From an uncultured Bacteroidota bacterium (lineage in GTDB: Bacteria > Bacteroidota > Bacteroidia > 2-12-FULL-35-15): a stretch of DNA of 7,809 nt. The first letter of the stretch is position 1, and the number at the start of each line of letters is the position of its first letter. Shown piece by piece: positions 1 to 6,122 of this stretch. The notes beneath the pieces were generated by a model that did not search any database, was not told the DNA's origin, and saw only the letters and a list, made by a program, of their open reading frames with translations. A program made the position numbers and the translations under genes. Where the stretch lies: NCBI GenBank assembly GCA_903881065.1, contig CAIRRW010000144.1, positions 1 through 7,809 of the forward strand, given 5' to 3'.

Positions 1-346
1 ATATTTTAAAGTTCAGGTTTCCAAAGAAGGATATGTTACTAAGTTTTTTGAAGTGAAAACAGAAGTTCCTCAACATAATTTGGATGCCTATACATTTAGT
101 TTCCGCCTTGATCTGTTTGATGAAGAAAAAAATCTGAATGTTTCAATGTTAAAAAAACCAGTAGCTAAAGTTTTTTTCGATCCTATTTATAAAAGATTTC
201 AATATGATGACTGTTATACAGCTCGTATTAATTTCGACTTAAAGAAAATGTATAAAAGTTATTATGAACTTCAGGAAGCAAAGGCCAATTCAATTAAGAA
301 AAATAAAAACGGTTCGACGAGTATGGTTAAAAAGACCATTCAATAA
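1..346 (+). CDS. 3' end of a hypothetical protein, N-terminus outside the window
   Basis: The frame is open from base 2, with no stop before TAA at 344-346, so this is the last 114 codons of a longer gene. A GTG at 53 could be read as a start, but the 17 codons before it (YFKVQVSKEGYVTKFFEVKT around the junction) read smoothly as protein, so I treat 53 as internal. The 'Y-K-V-x-V-S-K-E-G-Y-V-T-K' segment resembles the last strands of a carboxypeptidase-regulatory-like beta-sandwich. It is followed by 'KPVAKVFFD..YKRFQYDDCYT' and a Lys-rich helical tail. I recall this arrangement from short Bacteroidetes hypothetical proteins often seen near envelope genes, but I cannot name a family with certainty. 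Function unknown. A GC-rich palindrome follows 10 nt after the stop. Confidence 0.8.
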   Translation, partial: YFKVQVSKEGYVTKFFEVKTEVPQHNLDAYTFSFRLDLFDEEKNLNVSMLKKPVAKVFFDPIYKRFQYDDCYTARINFDLKKMYKSYYELQEAKANSIKKNKNGSTSMVKKTIQ

Positions 347-356
347 ATGCAGCCCC

Positions 357-401
357 GTCACAGTGAGTGTTTCGGCAGTCGCGTAGTTTCCAACTCGTGA
401 C
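357..401. repeat. REP-like palindromic element in the spacer
   Basis: This short GC-rich stretch stands out in an AT-rich spacer. Bases 378-401 fold into a hairpin: GTCGCG (378-383) pairs with CGTGAC (396-401) with one G-T wobble, T384 is bulged, AGTT (385-388) pairs with AACT (392-395), and the loop is TCC. Just upstream lies a second small palindrome, TCAC-A-GTGA (358-366). GTCAC (357-361) could instead pair with GTGAC (397-401), giving two competing folds. Size, GC content and position just after a stop codon fit a REP-type extragenic palindrome, a class often mobilised by REP-associated tyrosine transposases. It could also act as a terminator, but no T-tract follows. No second copy is in this window, so the repeat status is inferred. 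Confidence 0.45.
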
Positions 402-575
402 AAATATTAAAGGCAGTTTTCACCATTATATATTAAAATTAGCTGCATAGGTTATTCACCTTTCAGTTAAATTCATTTTTATTGTATATTCTAAATTCAT
501 TATTTTTATCTTTTAAATGCAAGCATTGACGATATATGTAATTAATAATCGTATAATAAAATTCAAAACCTAGAT

Positions 576-920
576 ATGGAAGAAAATATTGAATTAAGAC
601 CACTGAATGAGACAAAGGAAATGAAAATGTATTACCTTGTTTTCCTTAAAACAGGCAATTTGCGTAATCAGGATGAAGCAACTGCCGAAAGATTGCAAAA
701 GGAACATTTGCTGTATCTTACAAAATTGCATAACGAAGGATATGCTGATATAATAGGTCCGCCCACGGATGATGGCGATATTAGAGGAATAACTGTGTTT
801 AATACTTCTACTGCCGAAGAAGCCAGAATGCTTGCCGAAAATGATCCTGCCGTAAAAGCCGGCAGATTGACAATAGAAGTGCATCCATGGTATTCTTTTA
901 AAGGGGCAGTATTGCGGTAG
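576..920 (+). CDS. YciI-family (YCII-related domain) protein
   Basis: A 114-residue protein with a ferredoxin-like alpha/beta fold expected from the YCII family. The core runs from about residue 18: 'MYYLVFLKTG' (first strand), a helix carrying the conserved His (H44 in 'KEHLLYL'), 'GPPTDDGDIRGITVFN' (middle strands, 61-76), the 'AEEARMLAENDPAVKAGR' helix and loop with Asp90, and 'LTIEVHPW' (last strand). The family includes E. coli YciI, Haemophilus HI0828 and the dehydrochlorinase TftG; most members have no known substrate, and none can be assigned here. It lacks a signal peptide, so it is probably cytoplasmic. The first 15-17 residues precede the usual domain start. ATG codons at 621 and 627 are alternatives, and an AAAGGA at 615-619 sits suitably for 627, so the true start is open. 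No close partner gene: 88 nt separate it from the next gene. Confidence 0.88.
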   Translation: MEENIELRPLNETKEMKMYYLVFLKTGNLRNQDEATAERLQKEHLLYLTKLHNEGYADIIGPPTDDGDIRGITVFNTSTAEEARMLAENDPAVKAGRLTIEVHPWYSFKGAVLR

Positions 921-1008
921 CTTGACAGGGAAAATATAAAGTAAATTATTGCAATTTCGTTACTGTATTTATAATTAACGGTATTTTTACAAGGCCCTAA
1001 TTTTATAA

Positions 1009-2094
1009 ATGAAAACTCGTCTACTTCCTTTTACTGCTTTTTTTCTTTTTTCATTTCTTCTTTTTTCCTGCAAACGAAATACTACCATTGTTGACAGAGG
1101 TTTTTATTTTTGGAAAAACAATAAGTATAGTCTTGATTCTGCTGATCTCAATCGAATAAAATCAGTATCACTTCATAAGTTGTATGTTAAATTTTTTGAA
1201 GTGGAAACCGATCCTGTGTTCGGAACGCGACCTTATGCAAAAACAGAATTGCATATCTGGAATAGTTACAATGATTATAATAACAAAACAGATAGTGTTT
1301 TGTGTTACACCATGTCGCAATTAAATATCATACCAACAATTTTTATTAAGAACACTGTTTTTAAACACACATCAAAAGCTGGACTTGATAGCCTCGCTGA
1401 TAATATTGTTTTTCTTATAAATAAATATTTCAAGAAAAACATTATGAAAGATTCCGATTACAAGGAAATACAAATAGACTGTGACTGGACTGCAACAACA
1501 AAAGACAATTATTTTTATTTTCTGAAACAATTAAAATCATTTAGCAGTAAAACTATTTCCTGCACCCTTAGATTGTATCCTTATAAATACCCGGATTTAA
1601 TGGGCGTTCCGCCGGTGGATAAAGCAACATTGATGTGTTATAATCTTATAAATCCATTTGAAAATGAAAACAAAAATTCGATTCTGGACACAAAAGAACT
1701 TTCGAGCTATCTTAAAAATACAAAAAGATATCCAAAGCATCTGGATGTTGCATTGCCTGTATTTTCCGTTATGCAGGTATATCAAAATAATCAACTGGCA
1801 GGAATGCTAAATCCCAATAAAGAAGAACTTGTGAATGTATTACAAAAAATAAAACCTCTGTGGTACGAAGTGATAAAAGATACAGAACTGGAAAATATTT
1901 ATTTACGAAAAGGTGATAAAGTGAAGCTGGAAGAGGTCAGTAAACCCACAATTACGGAAACCATTGATTTATTACAAAAATATGTTTCTTTTGATGATAC
2001 CACCACAGTAACGTTATTTCATCTGGATGAAGACAATTTAAAAAAATATAAAAATGAAACGATCGGCAGTTTTTATACTGATTTTACTCATTAG
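1009..2094 (+). CDS. predicted lipoprotein, DUF3142-like TIM-barrel type
   Basis: 361 residues. The N-terminus is a lipoprotein signal: MKTR, a hydrophobic stretch of Leu and Phe (5-19), and the lipobox L-F-S-C with lipidated Cys21. The residues after Cys (K-R-N) are basic, unlike the acidic surface-export signal of Bacteroidetes lipoproteins, so I infer a periplasm-facing protein. The body shows alternating strand/helix blocks expected of a glycosidase-like barrel: 'LYVKFFEVE' (about 58-66), 'IIPTIFIKN' (about 106-114), 'EIQIDCDWT' (153-161, with Asp157 and Asp159 at a strand end), 'CTLRLYPYKYP' (about 185-195), 'GVPPVDKATLMCYNL' (199-213) and 'LDVALPVFS' (about 245-253). This resembles DUF3142-type proteins; a polysaccharide-related substrate is only a guess. 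Its last 41 nt overlap the next gene, so the two are almost certainly co-transcribed. Confidence 0.8.
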   Translation: MKTRLLPFTAFFLFSFLLFSCKRNTTIVDRGFYFWKNNKYSLDSADLNRIKSVSLHKLYVKFFEVETDPVFGTRPYAKTELHIWNSYNDYNNKTDSVLCYTMSQLNIIPTIFIKNTVFKHTSKAGLDSLADNIVFLINKYFKKNIMKDSDYKEIQIDCDWTATTKDNYFYFLKQLKSFSSKTISCTLRLYPYKYPDLMGVPPVDKATLMCYNLINPFENENKNSILDTKELSSYLKNTKRYPKHLDVALPVFSVMQVYQNNQLAGMLNPNKEELVNVLQKIKPLWYEVIKDTELENIYLRKGDKVKLEEVSKPTITETIDLLQKYVSFDDTTTVTLFHLDEDNLKKYKNETIGSFYTDFTH

Positions 2095-4384
2095 CATTCT
2101 CAAACCTGCTAAAGGTTGCAGTTATTATCCTTACGGTGAAGATGTAAGGTTTCATCTTTTAAATCCTGAATCTTTTGGATACAAAGATTTTGCACCATTT
2201 TATTATACTGCAAATATGTTTTCACCTGCACAGGAATTGATAAATGCAAGGTATAACAGGGATAGTTTGGAATCATCGAAAAGAATGAACATTGAACTAT
2301 GGCGGAAACGTTGCAAATGTGCAGTTTCTGAAAAGGATGTTTACGATGCTGTTTATCTCGATTCTTTTTTAATGAATGACCCTGATTGTAAAAACAAGTT
2401 TATACAATACCTGCATAAAAATAATGATGTTGAAGCAATCAAGTATCTTGACTTTGCAAAGAATATTTCAATGTTTAATTCCTTTTTCGAAGACCCTTGG
2501 GAAAGATATCAAACTGCCACTTTGCCTCAACGAACAGCCTTTATTGCAACAGGATTGAAAAAGGTGAATGATTTAAAAGATGAGGATATTAAACTACGAT
2601 ATGCGTTCCTGATTATTCGTTTATGTTATTATAATTCTGATTTCGAAACGATAAAAAAACTATACAACGAAAATTTTGGCAATCGGGAAGAGAAAAACAT
2701 CATTGACTATTGGAGTATGTATTTCTTTGCATTAACTGAACCAAAAGGCGCATTACGCAATTATCACGCTGCAATGGTTTTTACCTACGCACCCGACAAA
2801 CGATTTATGGTGGAGCAAGTGTACTGCAAAAAAATATCTGTGAGTGAAACACTCCGCCACGCAAAAAACAAAAAGGAGATAGCTGCTGTATGGCTACTGG
2901 CTGGAATAGATAACCCTGCAAGAGCCTTGGAATGTATAAAGAATATATATATTAACGATCCGCATTCCGATGGTTTAAGTTTTCTATTATTGCGAGAAGT
3001 CAACAAACTCGAGGACTGGATTTATACTCCTTATTATACTTATTTCGAGCCTTCTGTTTCTCCTGAAAACTATAATGTGTATAGTAAAAACCATCAGCGG
3101 ATATTAAGGGATAAGGCATACGCACAGGAAGTGTTGAGTTTTGTAAATTCAATAAACTGTAAACTGATAGAATCACCTAAGGTTTTGGAAATTACAAATG
3201 CGTATTTATTGTTGATGACAGAAAAACATTCCGCTTCCTTAGCCAAGCTAAATGCAATAAATAATGAATTAAATGAAGGGAATACGCTCAATGAAGATAT
3301 AAATATTTTAAAGGCAGTATGCCTGACTGCACAGCAGACAAATGGATCGGCTATAATTTTTGACGAGATAAAACCCTTGCTGATGCAACAATGCAGATTA
3401 AATAATTACCGGTTTATTTTTGCTATTGCCAGAGAACTTGAATTTAAAGGCAACACGACAGATGCTGCATTATTATTTTCGAAAATTAACGTTGGACAAT
3501 ATGAAGAAAACAGTTTGTCATGGAAGTCAAGACATCATCACATTACCAGTTGGGACGATTATTATACTAATTATTTCTATTACATGGATGCTGAATACAC
3601 CACAAATGAAATGGTACAACTAATTACCGATGTTGAAAAAAGTAAAGACAAGGATGTTTTCAGTAGCTGGAAATACAGTATGCTAAAAAACGACCTACCA
3701 AGAATGTATGATTTACTGGGTACAAAATATTTACGTGAAAACGATTTAATAAATGCATTAAGCAGTTATGAAAAAGTAAACGATACACTTTGGAAATCCA
3801 AGTATTTTAGTTACAAAACCTACCTTAATGCGAATCCTTTTTACACTGACTTTTATAACGAACATAATAAAACCGCTGCAGATACTATTAATTATAATAA
3901 AGCTTCCATTACCCGAGCATTAATAAAATACATTAATAGGGGGGATGATATAAACGAAAAGGACAGAGATTATTATTTTTTTCTGGCAGCCAATTGTTAT
4001 TTGAATATGACACAGTATGGGAACTCGTGGATGATGAAACGTTATTATTGGTCGAGCAGTGCAGTAAAGTCAAATCTTCCTGATGATAAAGATTATATGA
4101 ATTGTGACCGTGCGAAACTTTATTATTTAAAAGCAAAATCACTAAGTAAGAATAAAAAATTTGCAGCTATATGTTTACGGCTATCCGGAAGATGTGAGAA
4201 ATACAGGTTGGTTAATGAATTAAGGGATAAATTTCCTAATCTGGAATGGGAAAAATTTTCAGAAAAAGTATTTAAAGCAAATAAATATTATTCTCAAATT
4301 AAAACTCAGTACCCTGATTATTATGAAGATTTAATCAGTAATTGTTTTTCGTTTGAAGATTATATGAAAACAAGAGTACAGTAA
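2054..4384 (+). CDS. large exported helical-repeat (TPR-like) protein, unknown function
   Basis: 776 residues. The start is fixed by the signal peptide: MKRS, a hydrophobic core AVFILILLISIL (5-16), then KPAKG with probable signal peptidase I cleavage before Cys22. 'AKGC' is a poor lipobox, so lipidation is unlikely but not excluded. The mature N-terminus 'CSYYPYGEDVRF' and the following 'FGYKDFAPFYYTANMFSP' look like a conserved signature. The rest is mostly helical, with TPR-like helix pairs most visible at about 456-477 ('AIARELEFKGNTTDAALLF'), 552-575 ('LGTKYLRENDLINALSSYEK'), 639-665 and 680-717. No catalytic motif was recognised. I recall this protein next to the preceding lipoprotein in other Bacteroidetes, suggesting a partnership in the periplasm or outer membrane. 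Translation probably depends on the upstream frame, as its first 13 codons lie inside it. Function unknown. Confidence 0.85.
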   Translation: MKRSAVFILILLISILKPAKGCSYYPYGEDVRFHLLNPESFGYKDFAPFYYTANMFSPAQELINARYNRDSLESSKRMNIELWRKRCKCAVSEKDVYDAVYLDSFLMNDPDCKNKFIQYLHKNNDVEAIKYLDFAKNISMFNSFFEDPWERYQTATLPQRTAFIATGLKKVNDLKDEDIKLRYAFLIIRLCYYNSDFETIKKLYNENFGNREEKNIIDYWSMYFFALTEPKGALRNYHAAMVFTYAPDKRFMVEQVYCKKISVSETLRHAKNKKEIAAVWLLAGIDNPARALECIKNIYINDPHSDGLSFLLLREVNKLEDWIYTPYYTYFEPSVSPENYNVYSKNHQRILRDKAYAQEVLSFVNSINCKLIESPKVLEITNAYLLLMTEKHSASLAKLNAINNELNEGNTLNEDINILKAVCLTAQQTNGSAIIFDEIKPLLMQQCRLNNYRFIFAIARELEFKGNTTDAALLFSKINVGQYEENSLSWKSRHHHITSWDDYYTNYFYYMDAEYTTNEMVQLITDVEKSKDKDVFSSWKYSMLKNDLPRMYDLLGTKYLRENDLINALSSYEKVNDTLWKSKYFSYKTYLNANPFYTDFYNEHNKTAADTINYNKASITRALIKYINRGDDINEKDRDYYFFLAANCYLNMTQYGNSWMMKRYYWSSSAVKSNLPDDKDYMNCDRAKLYYLKAKSLSKNKKFAAICLRLSGRCEKYRLVNELRDKFPNLEWEKFSEKVFKANKYYSQIKTQYPDYYEDLISNCFSFEDYMKTRVQ

Positions 4385-4432
4385 AATCTATAAAAAAACA
4401 TGAATTGTAAACTCTTATAAGACTAAAATAAA

Positions 4433-4576
4433 ATGAAAGAATGTATGTTTTATAAAAGAAATGAAAAAGATGCAAAGAAGTCTTTGACGGAAGAGCAACA
4501 CCTTGCATTTAAAAGTAACACTTGGAAGAGACTACTTAACGAAAAGGTTTACAGGGAATCAAATAAATTAAGCTAG
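4433..4576 (+). CDS. possible small ORF, 47 residues, hypothetical
   Basis: ATG at 4433 to TAG at 4574-4576 gives 47 codons, in the spacer between the large helical-repeat gene (48 nt upstream) and the SRPBCC gene (28 nt downstream). The peptide is basic (9 Lys and 3 Arg against 6 Glu and 1 Asp), has no signal peptide or membrane segment, and its second half ('AFKSNTWKRLLNEKVYRES', about 25-43) looks like an amphipathic helix. I recognise no family. In DNA this AT-rich an open run of 47 codons happens by chance now and then, but the even spacing to both neighbours and protein-like composition make a real small gene plausible. There is no clear Shine-Dalgarno site, which is normal in this phylum. 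Confidence 0.4.
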   Translation: MKECMFYKRNEKDAKKSLTEEQHLAFKSNTWKRLLNEKVYRESNKLS

Positions 4577-4604
4577 CAACAAAAATTAATAACTATTGAA
4601 AGAA

Positions 4605-5021
4605 ATGGAAAAAACAAAAATCACGGTTCAAATTACAGTCAACGCACCTGCATCAAAAGTATGGGATTGTTACAATACTCCTGAACACATTACCAAATGG
4701 AATTTTGCTGATCCGTCTTGGTGCTGTCCATATGCAGAGAACGATATGAGAGTTGGAGGGAAATATAAAGCAAGGATGGAAGCAAAAGATGGAAGTTTCG
4801 GCTTTGATTTCGAGGCTATATATAGTGAAATATACGTTGGGGAACATTTTACGTATGAACTAGGTGACCGAACTGTTAATGTGAAATTTCTGCCTGTAGC
4901 TAATCAAACGTCAGTAATAGTAACGTTTGATGCAGAAGATGTGAATTCAATTGAAATGCAAAAAGCAGGGTGGCAGGCAATACTTAACAATTTTAAAACA
5001 TATACTGAAACAAAACTATAA
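4605..5021 (+). CDS. SRPBCC-fold protein, AHSA1 (activator of Hsp90 ATPase homolog 1)-like
   Basis: 138 residues from ATG at 4605. A TTG nine bases upstream (4596) is in frame, but the ATG gives the normal family N-terminus 'MEKTKITVQITVNAP'. The pattern is classic for the AHSA1-like branch of the START/Bet v1 superfamily: first strand, 'APASKVWDCYNTPEHITKWNFADP' (helices and the conserved W), 'MRVGGKYKARMEAKDGSFGFDFEAIYSEI' (central strands), 'VNVKFLPVANQTSVIVTFDAE' (later strands), and a long C-terminal helix 'QKAGWQAILNNFKTYTET' that closes the hydrophobic cavity. Bacterial members are cytoplasmic and usually of unknown ligand; despite the name they are not shown to regulate a chaperone. 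It follows the possible small ORF by 28 nt and is separated by 281 nt from the next gene. Confidence 0.9.
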   Translation: MEKTKITVQITVNAPASKVWDCYNTPEHITKWNFADPSWCCPYAENDMRVGGKYKARMEAKDGSFGFDFEAIYSEIYVGEHFTYELGDRTVNVKFLPVANQTSVIVTFDAEDVNSIEMQKAGWQAILNNFKTYTETKL

Positions 5022-5064
5022 CATGAGTAAAAGCAAAAAATAGTTGTACTTATGATTATTGGTT

Positions 5065-5081
5065 TTTTCTTTTAAAGAAAA
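5065..5081 (+). terminator. weak AT-rich hairpin, possible terminator after the SRPBCC gene
   Basis: TTTTCTT (5065-5071) pairs with AAGAAAA (5075-5081) around a three-base loop, 43 nt after the SRPBCC stop, followed by T-rich sequence (5082-5100). The stem has a single G-C pair, so it would be weak. Position between a gene end and a new promoter is the main support. Confidence 0.22.
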
Positions 5082-5154
5082 TTATCATTTCATTTTTTAT
5101 GATCAATTCAGCTTTTTCTTGTTGTCAGCCAAGTTATTTGCCTTTTAAGGATAA

Positions 5155-5185
5155 TTGTTAATGGTCTTAAAAAAGGTTAGCTTTG
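5155..5185 (+). promoter_or_regulatory. Bacteroidetes-type promoter for the hydrolase gene
   Basis: TTG at 5155-5157, then exactly 20 nt, then TAGCTTTG at 5178-5185. This fits the known primary-sigma consensus of Bacteroidetes: a -33 TTG and a -7 TAnnTTTG box spaced by about 19-21 nt. Transcription would begin near 5190, leaving an untranslated leader of roughly 110 nt before the ATG at 5303. It is the only full TAnnTTTG match I found in the spacers. It probably drives the hydrolase and, through the 34-nt gap, possibly the monooxygenase too. Confidence 0.5.
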
Positions 5186-5302
5186 CTACATATAATAATA
5201 AATCATTTAGTTGTTGACTAGAGCATTTCACAAAGTTTAAACTATATTAATCAATGTGTCGAGTTTAATAATAGAAATGAAAAACAATAAAATAATTACA
5301 AT

Positions 5303-6088
5303 ATGACAACAAACAATTCAGGTAAAACAATAGTATTTATTCACGGCCTTTTTATGAACCCTATCAGTTGGGAACCGTGGATACAATTTTATGAAGCGAA
5401 AGGATACAAATGTAATGCACCTGCTTATGATTATCATGAAGGTAATCCTGCAAGTTTACGAAACACTATTAATCCAGAGCTAGGCAAACTTACCTTTGGG
5501 CAAGTAATAGAAAGTATAGCTACTTTTGTAAATGCCTTGCCCGAAAAGCCAATTCTCATAGGGCATTCGATGGGTGGGCTGGCAGTTCAAAAATTACTTG
5601 GGATGAATTTAGGTGTTGCCGGCATAGCAATTGACCCTGCGCCGCCCAAAGGAATATTCAGTTTAAAACGGAGTTTCCTGAAAGCAAATCTACCTACTAT
5701 AAATCCGTTGAAAGGAAACTCAATTTGTTTGCCTACTGTAGAATGGTTTCACTATGCCTTCTGTAACACCATGACATTGGAACAAACGAAGATTGAATAT
5801 GATAAATACGTAGTTCCTGAAAGTAGAAACATACCGCGAAGCAGTACAAAAAAGGATGGAAAAATTGATTTTAACAAGCCCCATGCTCCACTATTAATTA
5901 TTGCAGGGGAGAAGGACAACATAATACCATCATCGCTCAACAAAAAAAATTACGAAGCTTATAAAGATAAAAATAGTGTTACCGATTTTAAAGAATTTGC
6001 AGGGCGTACACATTATATATGTGGACAACCTAATTGGGAAGAAGTAGCCATCTTTATAAGCAATTGGATTAAAAGTCAGGGACTTTAA
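5303..6088 (+). CDS. alpha/beta hydrolase
   Basis: 261 residues, typical length for a single-domain alpha/beta hydrolase, no signal peptide, so cytoplasmic. The sequence shows the expected order: 'TIVFIHGLF' (strand and oxyanion-hole HG, 9-17), 'SWEPWIQFYEAKGYKCNAPAY' (helix and next strand), nucleophile elbow G-H-S-M-G-G with Ser89, a lid-like insertion at about 110-170, 'PLLIIAGEKDNIIP' with acid Asp205, and 'FAGRTHYICGQP' with base His237. The triad is therefore intact and the enzyme is likely active as an esterase, lipase-like enzyme or related hydrolase; the substrate cannot be told. The 'AIDPAPPKGIF' segment after the elbow is a pattern I associate with one bacterial subgroup of these enzymes. 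The start is ATG at 5303, which overlaps the stop of a 9-codon upstream ORF. The monooxygenase gene begins 34 nt after its stop. Confidence 0.92.
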   Translation: MTTNNSGKTIVFIHGLFMNPISWEPWIQFYEAKGYKCNAPAYDYHEGNPASLRNTINPELGKLTFGQVIESIATFVNALPEKPILIGHSMGGLAVQKLLGMNLGVAGIAIDPAPPKGIFSLKRSFLKANLPTINPLKGNSICLPTVEWFHYAFCNTMTLEQTKIEYDKYVVPESRNIPRSSTKKDGKIDFNKPHAPLLIIAGEKDNIIPSSLNKKNYEAYKDKNSVTDFKEFAGRTHYICGQPNWEEVAIFISNWIKSQGL

Positions 6089-6122
6089 AACAACCAATAG
6101 CTATAGGTTAATTTAAGAAGCA

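Noticed and set aside
53..346. Complete 97-residue gene starting with GTG at 53
   Set aside because: The frame is open to the left edge and the codons before GTG read as part of the same domain, so the gene is a truncated 3' end.
526..557. Sigma-70-like pair TTGACG (526-531) and TATAAT (552-557) before the YciI gene
   Set aside because: The 20-nt gap is too long for a classic -35/-10 pair and the -7 box does not match TAnnTTTG; may still be a promoter but not supportable.
594..884. 96-codon minus-strand frame opposite the YciI gene
   Set aside because: Fully antisense to a well-supported gene; composition is that expected of a reverse shadow.
922..989. Promoter for the lipoprotein gene from TTGACA (922-927) or TATTTTTA (982-989)
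   Set aside because: No pair of boxes has a sensible spacing; each is isolated in AT-rich sequence.
4596..4604. TTG start for the SRPBCC gene, adding three residues
   Set aside because: The ATG at 4605 gives the normal family N-terminus; the TTG adds nothing conserved.
5099..5161. 20-codon plus-strand frame in the spacer before the hydrolase
   Set aside because: Very short, overlaps the -33 element of the predicted promoter, no start signal or recognisable motif.
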